From positions 1,036,189-1,100,188 of the forward strand of contig NZ_JAJGAK010000001.1 in assembly GCF_020866925.1 (NCBI RefSeq): a stretch of DNA of 64,000 bases. The letters are read 5' to 3'. The translations under genes and the position numbers were made by a program. Positions 33,101 to 43,046 of the stretch are shown here, piece after piece. The notes beneath the pieces are model-generated. The model searched no databases and had not been told where the DNA came from. It worked only from the letters and a program-made list of their open reading frames with translations. This stretch comes from Noviluteimonas lactosilytica (GTDB lineage Bacteria; Pseudomonadota; Gammaproteobacteria; Xanthomonadales; Xanthomonadaceae). Positions within the stretch are counted from its first letter, which is position 1. Each line of letters begins with the position of its first letter.

Positions 33101-33907
33101 CGGCCCGGTCGGCAGCGATGCGGGCAGCTGCGAGGCACGCACGCGTTGCAGTTCGTGCGTGGCGAGCGCCTCGCCGAGCGGCCACATCGTGTCGTCGAGC
33201 GGGATCACGAGCGGTGCGGCGGGATGGCCGGGCGGAATTCCCGCGGCGCCCACCAGCGTCGCCTCGACATCATCCGCCTTCGCCGCATACAACATCGCGA
33301 ACGGCAGGTCGTGCGGATCGCCGGCGAGCGCTTCGATCGCGCGCTCGCGCACTTCTTCCGCCGTGCGCGCATCGGCTGTGCGCGCAGCGAGGTCGCGCAG
33401 CAACGCGAGCTGGCGCTCGCCGACGATGCGGCGCGTCTCGTCGGTGTTGGCGCAGAAGATGCCGCCGGGGCCGCCTTCGTCGTCGGGAACGGGACTATAG
33501 GAGAAGGTGTAGTAGGTCTCCTCGCGATAGCCGTTGCGCTCCATGATCAGCAGCATCGATTCGTCGTAGGTGCCTTCGTTGTTGTTCAGCGCGGACGCCA
33601 CGCGCGGCGCGATGTGCCCCCAGATCTCGTTCCACACCTCCGCGGCGGGCATGCCGAGCGCGCGCGGATGGCGCGCGCCGACGATGCTGCGGTACGCATC
33701 GTTGTAGAGATTGATCAGCTCGTCGCCCCACCACACGAACATCGGCTGGCGCGAGGTGAGCAACACACGGACGCACGTACGCAGGCTCTTCGGCCAATGT
33801 TCGACCGGACCGAGCGGCGTGCGCGACCAATCGATCGCGCGCATCAACGCGCCGGTCTCGCCACCGCCCGCGAACAATTCTTCCTGCACCTGCACCTGCG
33901 CGTTCAT
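30152..33907 (-). CDS. Hybrid sensor histidine kinase with two kinase cores and two receiver domains
   Basis: A 1251-residue soluble multidomain protein. Domains in order: PAS-like (about 45-160), GAF (about 165-325), HisKA with SHEFRTPL (His354), HATPase (about 460-565), receiver (about 620-730, Asp670 in LVLTDVMMPGLDG), a second PAS (about 755-870), second HisKA with AHELRNPL (His900), HATPase (about 1000-1110), and a terminal receiver with VVLLDIGLPGMNG. No membrane helix is seen, so the signal is cytosolic. There is no DNA-binding domain and no partner regulator beside it. A good GGGGGAA site precedes the ATG. The signal is unknown. Confidence 0.92.
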   Translation of the reverse strand: MNAQVQVQEELFAGGGETGALMRAIDWSRTPLGPVEHWPKSLRTCVRVLLTSRQPMFVWWGDELINLYNDAYRSIVGARHPRALGMPAAEVWNEIWGHIAPRVASALNNNEGTYDESMLLIMERNGYREETYYTFSYSPVPDDEGGPGGIFCANTDETRRIVGERQLALLRDLAARTADARTAEEVRERAIEALAGDPHDLPFAMLYAAKADDVEATLVGAAGIPPGHPAAPLVIPLDDTMWPLGEALATHELQRVRASQLPASLPTGPWEDAPMQAIVLPVASGDANHTLWLVAALNPYRLFDEGYRDFLQMVAGQISTSLANAQAYEHEKRRAEQLAALDRAKTTFFSNISHEFRTPLTLLLAPVEEALRGDTQALLGEDLAAVHRNAQRLLRLVNALLDFSRIEAGRVQARYVPVQLDAYTAELASMFRSATEKAGLQLDVDAPALSAPVYIDRDMWEKIVLNLLSNAFKFTFDGGIRVSMREERGHAVLIVEDSGIGIAPEELPRLFERFHRVQDARARTHEGSGIGLALVHELVKMHGGRIDAHSTPGIGTRFTVSLPMGRTHLPAEHIVEAIDAAMPGTAAASYVEEAERWLAATSDAPAVDTHATSHGTILQGKILLADDNADMRDYVRRLLEGDGYTVRAVGNGNDALAAAQEHLPDLVLTDVMMPGLDGFGLTAALREDPRTRHLPIVMLSARAGEDARADGMEGGADDYLVKPFSAKELLARVALQIERAQRRREVERQRTLLRDLFEQAPAAFALLRGPDHVIELGNATYLALAGNRPIIGKPIREALPELEGQPFIGLLDQVRRTGEPYIGTEALAHLDRTNTGKLEDSIFNFVFQPVREDDGTIDSILVFSYEVTEHVLARRRIESLMAQLQHADRRKDEFLAMLAHELRNPLAPVRNAVALLQAGATNESDRTRHLLDVLQRQTGNLGRLVNDLLDVSRITRGLIDIDRTRLDLRGVIDRALESVQGAMDDKHHDVAVTMPGRPVMVSGDPVRLEQIFVNLFTNAAKYTDPGGHVTVSLRTHGDVVELRVRDNGIGLEPDTIEHVFDLFAQARRGLDRSQGGLGIGLTVVRSLVELHGGAIIARSDGAGRGSEFIVTLPVSAAPPDERTPVAAPPAAQLASRRVLVVDDNIDAAQTLAHLLEAFGHDVRVAHDGDAALVLAQESPPDVVLLDIGLPGMNGYDVVRRLRADPRTQAATVIAVTGYGQEADRQRAIEAGFDLHLVKPVAPEQLAGLFVG

Positions 33908-33961
33908 TTCAGTTCCCCCGAACCGGCGCGCATGCTGGCATTTGTCGTGTGCAGTGGCCCT

Positions 33962-35032
33962 TCACGCCGTCTTCTCATTTTTGCGGGCCTCGCGGTGGCC
34001 GGCGCGGAGCAGGCGCAGGGCCGCCTGTTCCCATTGCCGCGGGCCGCGCACGGACGAAGCCGCCTGGCGCAGGCGTCCGCTTTCGAAAACCGCGAACACG
34101 GCCGGGTCGATGTACGCGCGCCGACAGACCGCCGGGGTGTTGCGCAGCGCGCGCGCGACGCGCTCGACGGCGGTGTTGCACATCGCCCTGATGGCGCGCG
34201 CATTCGGCGAGCCGTCGGCCTTGCAGGGCACGTCGTGCAACGCGAGCACCTGCAGCGCGGCCATGGTCGCGCCCCAGGTGCGGAAGTCCTTGGCGGTGAA
34301 GTCGTCGCCCATCGCTTCGCGCAGCCAGTCGTTGACCGTGCCCGAATCCATCGGCTGCACACGGCCGTCGTCGTCGACGTACTGGAACAACGATTGCCCC
34401 GGCAGTTGCTGCACGTGCCGAACGAGCTTCGCCAGCCGCGCATCGTCGAGCACGATGTCGTGCTCCTGCCCGCTCTTGCCGCGGAACTTCAGGCGCAGTC
34501 GCCCGCCCTGCAGGAACGCGACGTGCTGGTTGCGCAGCGTGGTGAGGCCGAAGGACTTGTTGTCCCGCGTGTATTCGTCGTTGCCCACGCGCGCGAGCGT
34601 GTCGGCCATCAGCGCGACGACGATCGCGGCGACCTTCGCGCGCGGCAGGCCCTCGAGCGCGAAGTCGCGCTTCACCGCCCGGCGCAGGCGCGGCAACGCG
34701 GCCCCGAACTGCACGATGCGATCGAACTTCTCCGTATCGCGCACCGCGAACCAGCGCGGGTGGTAGCGGTACTGCTTGCGCCCGCGCGCATCGCGGCCGG
34801 TCGCCTGCAGGTGACCGCTCGCATTCGCGCAGATCCACACGTCGCGCCACGCCGGAGGGACCGCGATCGAGCGGATGCGCGCCAACGTGGCCTTGTCGCG
34901 CACGACGCGCCCGCGCGCGTTCACATACGAAAAACCCCGGCCTGCGCGTTTGCGGCGCAGGCCGGGGTCGGTATCGCTGACATAGGTGAGCCCGCCGTTG
35001 CGTGCGGACTCGATGTTCGGATCGATCGCCAT
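33962..35032 (-). CDS. DNA topoisomerase IB, poxvirus-like bacterial type
   Basis: A 356-residue type IB topoisomerase that relaxes supercoils through a 3'-phosphotyrosine link. The N-terminal domain starts LTYVSDTDPGLRRKRAGRGF; the catalytic domain has VGNDEYTRDNKSFGLTTLR, AKDFRTWGATMAA and the active-site Tyr in NTPAVCRRAYIDPAV. The catalytic Arg/Lys/Arg/His set therefore appears intact except that I read the usual K-S-Y as R-A-Y. The enzyme is accessory in bacteria and patchy in distribution. It ends 54 bases before the hybrid kinase gene and may be co-transcribed with it. Confidence 0.92.
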   Translation of the reverse strand: MAIDPNIESARNGGLTYVSDTDPGLRRKRAGRGFSYVNARGRVVRDKATLARIRSIAVPPAWRDVWICANASGHLQATGRDARGRKQYRYHPRWFAVRDTEKFDRIVQFGAALPRLRRAVKRDFALEGLPRAKVAAIVVALMADTLARVGNDEYTRDNKSFGLTTLRNQHVAFLQGGRLRLKFRGKSGQEHDIVLDDARLAKLVRHVQQLPGQSLFQYVDDDGRVQPMDSGTVNDWLREAMGDDFTAKDFRTWGATMAALQVLALHDVPCKADGSPNARAIRAMCNTAVERVARALRNTPAVCRRAYIDPAVFAVFESGRLRQAASSVRGPRQWEQAALRLLRAGHREARKNEKTA

Positions 35033-35056
35033 CGCGGCAGGGTTGCCGCGAGGGTG

Positions 35057-35878
35057 TCAACGCCTCGTCTTCGGCGCGAATGCGCCCGTCACGGCCGCCA
35101 TCCAGGGCTCGCATGCCGTCAACAGGTCCGGCGGGACCGAATACATCGGGTCCCGCGCATCGAAGAGCACGGCGCGGCGCATCTGCGCGCGGACGAGCGT
35201 GAAGGCCTGCTCGCTCGTAAGACGACTGTTATCGAACATGAGCGTCATGTCGGCGATGGGCGCCGCATGCCCGATGGCGGCCTGCGTGCGGGCGAACCTG
35301 TGCGTCAGTTTTGCGGTATCGACTGCATGCCCGCCCTGCAACGTCCTCGTCAGCACACGCAGGATCGACATGTCGACGGAGGTGAGGCCGACGAAGACGA
35401 GGACCACGAAGTAACCAGCCCGCTGCATTTCGCGGATGTCGTCGACCTTGGACTCGTGGCCGCCACCCGGCAGCGGCTTCCAGTGGGAGAACACCGTTTC
35501 GAAGGCGAATGGCATCTGATGCTCCATGACGAGCCGCTTGAATGCGCGAACGCCATGTTGCGAAAGGATTTGCCACTGCACCTGCTCGTCGCGCAACTCG
35601 CGCGCCCATTCGGGAATACGGCCGGTCTGCGCGTCCGGCTCCGGCAGAATGGACAGCATCATGCGATCCGCGTTGATCAGCGGAATGCGGAGCGTATCGG
35701 CGAGTTGCTCTCGCCAGAGCGTGGATTTTCCCGACCCGTTATGACCGGCCAGCACGAACGCCACGGGCTTTGCGCCGTGCGTCCGTTCGAGAAGCGCTTG
35801 CAGTGTTGGCGGTCTTGGGGGCACGAGTCGATGCGCGGAACTTGCCGTCCACGAATCGTCCCACGACGCGCGTTCCAT
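35057..35878 (-). CDS. Zeta-toxin-family kinase
   Basis: A 273-residue P-loop kinase of the zeta toxin family, whose classical members phosphorylate UDP-activated amino sugars and block wall synthesis. Walker A is LAGHNGSGKSTLW, the catalytic base region is LINADRM, FAFETVFSH supplies the conserved Glu, and the family's RxxxGGHxV pattern is seen in RTLQGGHAVDTAKLTHRFART. I chose the ATG at 35878; a GTG at 35824 is possible. Either way its start overlaps the upstream gene (by 140 or 86 bases), a coupling typical of toxin-antitoxin pairs. No epsilon-type antitoxin is recognisable. Toxicity is inferred, not shown. Confidence 0.8.
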   Translation of the reverse strand: MERASWDDSWTASSAHRLVPPRPPTLQALLERTHGAKPVAFVLAGHNGSGKSTLWREQLADTLRIPLINADRMMLSILPEPDAQTGRIPEWARELRDEQVQWQILSQHGVRAFKRLVMEHQMPFAFETVFSHWKPLPGGGHESKVDDIREMQRAGYFVVLVFVGLTSVDMSILRVLTRTLQGGHAVDTAKLTHRFARTQAAIGHAAPIADMTLMFDNSRLTSEQAFTLVRAQMRRAVLFDARDPMYSVPPDLLTACEPWMAAVTGAFAPKTRR

Positions 35879-36104
35879 CAAACGACTCACGCACGATGAG
35901 AGTCGGATCAGATGGATATACGGAAAAGGCGTACACCTTCGATGGATCAGGACCACTGAAGACGACCGATCGATCGATCCCCGGCTTGCTCAACGCTTTC
36001 GCAAGCTTGCGCACGAGCACGGTCGTCGTGTCGGCCTTCCGAACCTCGGGCTTCGCGGTGCGCCCCACCTTCACCAACTGCACACCGGGTCCAAGTTTGG
36101 CCAT
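35739..36104 (-). CDS. Small basic protein of unknown family, possible antitoxin of the zeta-like kinase
   Basis: A 121-residue protein that I do not recognise. Residues 1-85 look folded, with an N-terminal MAKLGPGVQLVKVG, a helix (DTTTVLVRKLAKALSK) and a beta-rich stretch (KVYAFSVYPSDPTLIV, GTRVVGRFVDGKF); residues 90-121 are a basic, Ala/Arg/Ser-rich tail. The ATG at 36104 has GAGGGGA 6 bases upstream; the frame is open to 36170 but with a weaker site. Its last 140 bases are also the start of the zeta-like gene in another frame. Gene order and overlap suggest a partner of the kinase; that role is inference. Confidence 0.6.
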   Translation of the reverse strand: MAKLGPGVQLVKVGRTAKPEVRKADTTTVLVRKLAKALSKPGIDRSVVFSGPDPSKVYAFSVYPSDPTLIVRESFDGTRVVGRFVDGKFRASTRAPKTANTASASRTDARRKARGVRAGRS

Positions 36105-36186
36105 CGTCCGTCCCCTCACCAATCGGGACGACCTGGCCGATCCATTCGATGGTTTGCGCGCTGTAGCCATGTCCCGATCATCGCGC

Positions 36187-36218
36187 AAAAAAAGAGCGGG
36201 CGCACGAGGCGCCCGCTC
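36187..36218 (-). terminator. Intrinsic terminator of sucCD
   Basis: On the minus strand GAGCGGGCGC pairs with its complement (36209-36218 with 36194-36203, loop of 5) and is followed by seven T. It lies 24 bases after the sucD stop and separates sucCD from the small basic protein and zeta-like genes. Confidence 0.92.
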
Positions 36219-36241
36219 CCTGTGTCTTGCGTTGACGGCGG

Positions 36242-37117
<876 letters not shown>

Positions 37118-37131
37118 GGAGTCGTCAGTCC

Positions 37132-38298
<1,167 letters not shown>

Positions 38299-38332
38299 TG
38301 AAGTGGGGGGTGGGCCGCCAAAAAGGGGCCGT

Positions 38333-38362
38333 ATTGTCGCCGATGCGAGACCCCCGGGGCAA
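38333..38362 (-). promoter_or_regulatory. Possible sigma-70 promoter of sucCD
   Basis: On the minus strand TTGCCC (38357-38362), an 18-base spacer and GACAAT (38333-38338), about 35 bases upstream of sucC. Both boxes match four of six consensus bases. Confidence 0.35.
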
Positions 38363-38375
38363 AGCCGCCTCCCCC

Positions 38376-38381
38376 TATACT
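38376..38381 (+). promoter_or_regulatory. Possible -10 box of pilS
   Basis: TATACT, 27 bases upstream of the pilS GTG start. No clear -35 hexamer is seen. Confidence 0.3.
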
Positions 38382-38407
38382 CGCCCCAACCTCATCGGGG
38401 ACCCCCT

Positions 38408-40003
38408 GTGACGCGCATGCCGCCGCGGTCGACCGCCCCCGCCACCGAATACGCGCTCCGGCGCGAGCTTTACTTCTTCACGCTCTATCGCGCGCTGGAA
38501 GCGGGCCTGCTGGCGCTCGTGATGTTCAGCCCGTTCGGCGACATCTTCCGCGAGCCGCGCTTCCCCATGCTGGGCGGCGCGACCGCGGTGGGATACCTCA
38601 TCGCGGCGATCGTGCTGATGTTCACCGGGCGCGCCGGCAACCTCACGGTGCAGGCGGTCGGCGGCGTGCTGGTCGACATCCTCGCGGCGGCGCTGGCGAT
38701 GCACGCGCTGCCGTCGGCGGCCTCTGGCATCGCGCTGATGCTGTTGTTCAACATCGGCGCGGCGGCCTTGTTCGTGCCGATGCGCGTCGGGCTGGGCATC
38801 GCGGGGCTCGCGAGCGCGGCGCTGATCGGCGAATACATCTGGTCGGCCTACCAGGGCGCGCCGTCGGGTCGCTCGCCCGCGGAGTTGCTGATGTTCGCGG
38901 TGAGTTTCTGCGCGGTGGCCACGCTCTCGAACATCCTCGGCAAGCAGATGCGCGCGAGCCTGGCGCTGGCCGACCAGCGCGGCGCCGAGGTCGCGAACCT
39001 GGCCGAAGTGAGCGAACTGATCATCCGCCGCATGCGCATCGGCGTGCTGATGGTCGATGGCACCGGCAAGGTGCGGCTGGCGAACGAAGCCGCGATGCTG
39101 CTGGTCGGCGGCCAGATGGGCGATACGCTGCACGCGCTCGCGCCCGACCTCGACACGCGACTGCGCCGCTGGCGCCACGACGGCGTCGCGGACGAAGCCC
39201 CGATGCAACTCGGCGCCGACCTGCCGGAGATCGTGCCGCGCTTCACGCGCCTGCTCGCCGACAGCGACCAGTCGCTGGTGTTCCTCGACGACACCACCCT
39301 GCTCTCGCGCCGCGCCGAATCGATGACGCTCGCCACGCTCGGCCGCTTCTCCGCGAGCCTCGCGCACGAGATCCGCAATCCGCTCGCGGCGATCTCGTAC
39401 GCCACGCAGCTGCTCGAAGAGTCGAAGGAAATCCTCGACGCCGACCGCCGCCTGCTGGAGATCATCCACCAGCAGACGATGCGCATGAACGGCATCGTCG
39501 AGAACGTGCTGGGCCTGGCGCGCCGCGAGCGCGCGCAGCCGGAGTACGTCGAACTGGTCGGCTTCGCGCGGCGCTTCATCGAGGAGTACCGCACCAACCA
39601 TCCGCTCGAAGGCGACACGCTGCAGGTCACCGCGACGCAGGGCGCGATCCCCGCGCTCGCCGATCCGCGCCAGCTGCACCAGGTGCTCGTCGCGCTGGTC
39701 CACAACGCGCTGACCTACGGGCGCATGCCCGGCCAGCCGGCGCGCGTGCACCTTCACATCTCCAACGCGCACGGGCCGCAGATCGACGTGCAGGACCGCG
39801 GCCCCGGCATCCCCGAAAGCGTGGCCGCGCAACTGTTCCGGCCGTTCTTCACGACCTCGGGCCACGGCACGGGGCTCGGCCTGTATATCGCCCGCGAATT
39901 GTGTCGCGCCAACCAGGCCACGCTCGAGTACGTCGCGATGCCGGGCGGCGGTTGCTGCTTCCGGATTCGACTTGCGGGACCGCATTCATTGTTGCCGACC
40001 TGA
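38408..40003 (+). CDS. pilS: Type IV pilus sensor histidine kinase PilS
   Basis: A 531-residue inner-membrane kinase that controls pilin transcription through PilR. Six membrane helices are packed in residues 25-180, as in PilS of Pseudomonas, where they contact pilin. A PAS-like segment (about 205-310) is followed by HisKA with SASLAHEIRNPLAAI and a HATPase with HNALTYGRM and GHGTGLGLYIARELC. The start is GTG at 38408, with GGGGA upstream; an ATG 9 bases later is the alternative. pilR follows at 39 bases. Confidence 0.93.
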   Translation: MTRMPPRSTAPATEYALRRELYFFTLYRALEAGLLALVMFSPFGDIFREPRFPMLGGATAVGYLIAAIVLMFTGRAGNLTVQAVGGVLVDILAAALAMHALPSAASGIALMLLFNIGAAALFVPMRVGLGIAGLASAALIGEYIWSAYQGAPSGRSPAELLMFAVSFCAVATLSNILGKQMRASLALADQRGAEVANLAEVSELIIRRMRIGVLMVDGTGKVRLANEAAMLLVGGQMGDTLHALAPDLDTRLRRWRHDGVADEAPMQLGADLPEIVPRFTRLLADSDQSLVFLDDTTLLSRRAESMTLATLGRFSASLAHEIRNPLAAISYATQLLEESKEILDADRRLLEIIHQQTMRMNGIVENVLGLARRERAQPEYVELVGFARRFIEEYRTNHPLEGDTLQVTATQGAIPALADPRQLHQVLVALVHNALTYGRMPGQPARVHLHISNAHGPQIDVQDRGPGIPESVAAQLFRPFFTTSGHGTGLGLYIARELCRANQATLEYVAMPGGGCCFRIRLAGPHSLLPT

Positions 40004-40042
40004 CGCCCGATGTAAGGTTGCGGGTAAGGGGAAGGGAACCAG

Positions 40043-41461
40043 ATGAACGACCAGCGTAGTGCCTTGATCGTCGACGACGAGCGCGACATCCGCGAATTGC
40101 TCGTCCTCACCTTGGGCCGCATGGGGCTGCGGACGGAAACAGCATCGAGTCTCGGCGAAGCGCGCGCGCTGCTCGCCGTGCATCGCTTCGACTTGTGCCT
40201 CACGGACATGCGCCTGCCCGACGGCTCGGGCATCGACCTGATCGCCGAGATCACCGCGCAGTATCCGCAGACGCCCGTCGCGATGATCACCGCGTTCGGC
40301 AACGTCGAAGCCGCGGTCGAAGCCTTGAAGGCCGGCGCGTTCGACTTCGTCAGCAAGCCGGTCGACCTCGCGGTGTTGCGCGGCCTGGTGAAGCACGCAC
40401 TCGATCTTCCGCAGCGCGGCGCGCGCCGCCTCAATGCACCCGCGAGCGATGCGCTGGCCACGCGCCTGTACGGCGATTCGCCGGCGATCGTCGCGTTGAA
40501 GCAGACGCTCGGCAAGGTCGCGCGCAGCCAGGCGCCGGTGTACATCGCCGGCGAATCGGGCACTGGTAAAGAACTCGTCGCGCGCACGATCCACGAGCAG
40601 GGCCCGCGTGCGAGCGGTCCGTTCGTGCCGGTCAACTGCGGCGCGATCCCCGCCGAACTGATGGAGAGCGAGTTCTTCGGCCACAAGAAGGGCTCGTTCA
40701 CCGGCGCGCACGTCGACAAGATGGGCCTGTTCCAGGCGGCCGAAGGCGGCACGCTGTTCCTCGACGAAGTGGCCGAACTGCCGCTGCCGATGCAGGTCAA
40801 GCTGCTGCGCGCGATCCAGGAGAAGTCGGTCCGCGCGGTCGGCGCGAACAACGAAGTCGCGGTCGACGTGCGCATCCTCTCGGCGACGCACAAGGACCTC
40901 GCGGCGCTGATCGCCGACGGCCGCTTCCGCCACGACCTGTACTACCGCATCAACGTCATCGAGCTGCGCGTGCCGCCGCTGCGCGAACGCCTCGACGATC
41001 TTCCCGGTTTGTCGTCCGCGATCCTGCATCGCCTCGCCGGCCAGCAGGGCCGCGCCGAACCGGTGCTCGCGCCCGACGCCGTCGACGCGCTGCGCGGCTA
41101 TCCCTTCCCCGGCAACGTGCGCGAACTCGAGAACATCCTCGAACGCGCGCTCGCACTCGCCGAAGACGACCGCATCGAAGCCGCCGACCTGCGCTTGCCG
41201 ACCTATGGCCCGCCGCTCACCGCGCCGATGAGCGCACCCGCCTCCGTGCAATTGCGCGAAGCGCTGATCCGCGATCCGCGCCAGGCCGACCCGCGCGACA
41301 GCATGACCAGCGCGTTGCCGAGCTACATCGAAGAGATCGAACGCAACGCGATCCAGCAGGCGCTCGAAGACAACCGCTACAACAAGACGAAGGCCGCCGC
41401 GCAACTCGGGATCACGTTCCGGGCGTTGCGTTACAAGCTGAAGAAGCTCGGGATCGATTGA
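40043..41461 (+). CDS. pilR: Sigma-54-dependent response regulator PilR
   Basis: A 472-residue activator. The receiver domain (1-125) has phospho-acceptor Asp55 in LCLTDMRLPDG; the AAA+ domain (about 145-380) has Walker A GESGTGKE and the sigma-54-contact loop GSFTGA, a serine variant of GAFTGA; the C-terminal Fis-like helix-turn-helix reads ALEDNRYNKTKAAAQLGI. With PilS it should activate the two pilin promoters found downstream, both of sigma-54 type. The stop codon overlaps the start of the next gene. Confidence 0.96.
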   Translation: MNDQRSALIVDDERDIRELLVLTLGRMGLRTETASSLGEARALLAVHRFDLCLTDMRLPDGSGIDLIAEITAQYPQTPVAMITAFGNVEAAVEALKAGAFDFVSKPVDLAVLRGLVKHALDLPQRGARRLNAPASDALATRLYGDSPAIVALKQTLGKVARSQAPVYIAGESGTGKELVARTIHEQGPRASGPFVPVNCGAIPAELMESEFFGHKKGSFTGAHVDKMGLFQAAEGGTLFLDEVAELPLPMQVKLLRAIQEKSVRAVGANNEVAVDVRILSATHKDLAALIADGRFRHDLYYRINVIELRVPPLRERLDDLPGLSSAILHRLAGQQGRAEPVLAPDAVDALRGYPFPGNVRELENILERALALAEDDRIEAADLRLPTYGPPLTAPMSAPASVQLREALIRDPRQADPRDSMTSALPSYIEEIERNAIQQALEDNRYNKTKAAAQLGITFRALRYKLKKLGID

Positions 41462-42810
41462 GCCCCGCCGCGCGCCATTGGATCGCGCTGCTGGCGCTCG
41501 CTGCGCTGTCGGCGTTCCTCCAGTTCGCCAACGTCCGCCAGACCGAACAGGGCGGCGTCGTGCACGGCGATGCAGTCAAGTACGTGTTCTACGCGTACAA
41601 CCTCAAGCACCACGCAACCTTCTCGCGCTTGCAGACTTTCGGCGCGCAGGCCGATGTCGTGCCCGTGCCCGACAAGCTGACGCTGCCTGGCTATCCGTGG
41701 TTCGTGTCGAAGTTCCTCGGCGACGGGCCGCCGGACCAGGCGTTCCTGTGGCGGATCGAGGCCGCGCAGGCGCTGCTCGGCGTGGCGACGACGCTGCTCG
41801 CCTTCCTCGTAGCATTGCGGCTCGCGCCGTTCTGGTGGGCGTTCGCGGCCGGTGTGCTGGTCGCGACGCAACCACACCTGGTCGTCATCAGCGACTACCT
41901 GCTGACCGAAACGCTGTTCACGCCGCTGGCGCTCGCGTTCGTGCTCGCGTTCCTGCGCGCGGCGGCGCCCGACGGCAACAAGTGGCACGCGGCGATCGCG
42001 GGGCTGTTGCTCGGCGTCGCCTGCCTCGTGCGTCCGCAATTGCAACTCGTGCCGTGGCTCGTGCTGCTGGCCGTGTGTTTCGTGCCGCGGTTGCGGCCGC
42101 GACTGAAGCAGGCGGCGCTCGGCGCGTTGTTGTTCGCCGCGGTCGTGCTGCCGTGGCAGGTACGCAATGCGCAGGTGCCGTTGCCGGCGGGCGAACCGGA
42201 TCTCCTGGTGCAGTCGATCTACCACGGCGCGTTCCCGGGAATGATGTACGAAGGCGACCTGCGCACGCTGGGTTACGCGTATCGCTTCGATCCCGATGTC
42301 GCCGCGCATTCGCGCGACCTGCCTTCGGCGTTGGCCTATATCGGCGATGGGTTCGCCGCGCACCCGGGGCGCTACGCGTATTGGTATTTCATCGACAAGC
42401 CGCTGATGTTCCTGGCGTGGGGACACATCGCGGGCGTCGGCGACATCTTCATCTATCCGGTCACGCGATCGCCGTGGCTGGAGCGACCGCTGTTCCGCGC
42501 GCTGCGCGAGGCGCACTTCTGGCTGCATTGGCCGTTGATGCTGGCGATGCTGGCGACGATGGTGGTCGCATTGCGGCGGCCCGAGTCGTTGAGTGACGAT
42601 GCCGGGCAGCGCCGGGCGATGGTGCTCGTGTCGACGCTGCTCGCGCTGATGCTTGTGCTTCATGTGCTGGGGCTGCCGTTGCCGCGGTACAACCTGCCGT
42701 TCCGTGCGCTCGAAGTGGCGCTGGCGATGGCGGGCCTGCGCGCGACCTGGGTCACGATTCGGCAAACGAAGCGAAGCTCATCCGGCCGCAGTGCGCCTGC
42801 TACAGACTGA
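41458..42810 (+). CDS. GT39-like membrane glycosyltransferase
   Basis: A 450-residue polytopic protein with about 10 membrane helices and a GT-C-type lumenal loop after the first helix. The region HGDAVKYVFYAYNLK and the later LPGYPWFVSKFLG, LLTETLFTPLALAF and GVACLVRPQLQLVPW resemble the PMT_2/ArnT group, which moves sugar from a polyprenyl phosphate. The acidic residues expected of the catalytic Asp near HGD are present. The start is TTG at 41458, overlapping the pilR stop (TTGA). Its place between pilR and the pilin genes suggests pilin or surface glycosylation, but the acceptor is unknown. Confidence 0.7.
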   Translation: MSPAARHWIALLALAALSAFLQFANVRQTEQGGVVHGDAVKYVFYAYNLKHHATFSRLQTFGAQADVVPVPDKLTLPGYPWFVSKFLGDGPPDQAFLWRIEAAQALLGVATTLLAFLVALRLAPFWWAFAAGVLVATQPHLVVISDYLLTETLFTPLALAFVLAFLRAAAPDGNKWHAAIAGLLLGVACLVRPQLQLVPWLVLLAVCFVPRLRPRLKQAALGALLFAAVVLPWQVRNAQVPLPAGEPDLLVQSIYHGAFPGMMYEGDLRTLGYAYRFDPDVAAHSRDLPSALAYIGDGFAAHPGRYAYWYFIDKPLMFLAWGHIAGVGDIFIYPVTRSPWLERPLFRALREAHFWLHWPLMLAMLATMVVALRRPESLSDDAGQRRAMVLVSTLLALMLVLHVLGLPLPRYNLPFRALEVALAMAGLRATWVTIRQTKRSSSGRSAPATD

Positions 42811-42818
42811 CGAGCTTG

Positions 42819-42831
42819 GTCACTTTGTGAC
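42819..42831. promoter_or_regulatory. 13-base palindrome upstream of the first pilin promoter
   Basis: GTCACTTTGTGAC (GTCAC-TTT-GTGAC) lies about 100 bases upstream of the sigma-54 promoter of pilA1, the distance expected of an enhancer site for a sigma-54 activator. Whether PilR binds it is not shown. Confidence 0.4.
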
Positions 42832-42926
42832 ACGAAGGTCCGCCACCCCACGGATTCACCGGCCTAAACAGGGAAATTCGTGATGTGCCGCACCCCCAAT
42901 GGGAGCGCGAGTCGACGTGTCCCATT

Positions 42927-42942
42927 TGGCATGCAACCTGCG
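42927..42942 (+). promoter_or_regulatory. Sigma-54 promoter of the first pilin gene
   Basis: TTGGCATGCAACCTGC has GG at 42928-42929 and GC at 42940-42941, exactly 10 bases apart, the invariant pair of -24/-12 promoters. The surrounding bases fit TGGCA-N7-TGC. It lies 104 bases upstream of the ATG. Confidence 0.85.
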
Positions 42943-43046
42943 TAACATTCCGGGCACGTGCAACGTTGCACGGCTGCCCGACGGATCCGGAGAGGCCGGA
43001 GCCATGCGCGGCACGTGAAGTTCAAACACTCCTAGGGGATACACAC

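Noticed and set aside
29987-35899. A 1970-codon open frame on the plus strand, opposite nadE, the hybrid kinase and topoisomerase genes
   Set aside because: It is an antisense frame kept open by GC-rich codon bias. Its translation is Arg/His/Ala-rich with no domain, and the opposite strand carries clear, motif-rich genes.
36104-36170. Longer start (ATG 36170) for the small basic protein
   Set aside because: No ribosome site there, while ATG 36104 has GAGGGGA at 6 bases. Kept only as an alternative.
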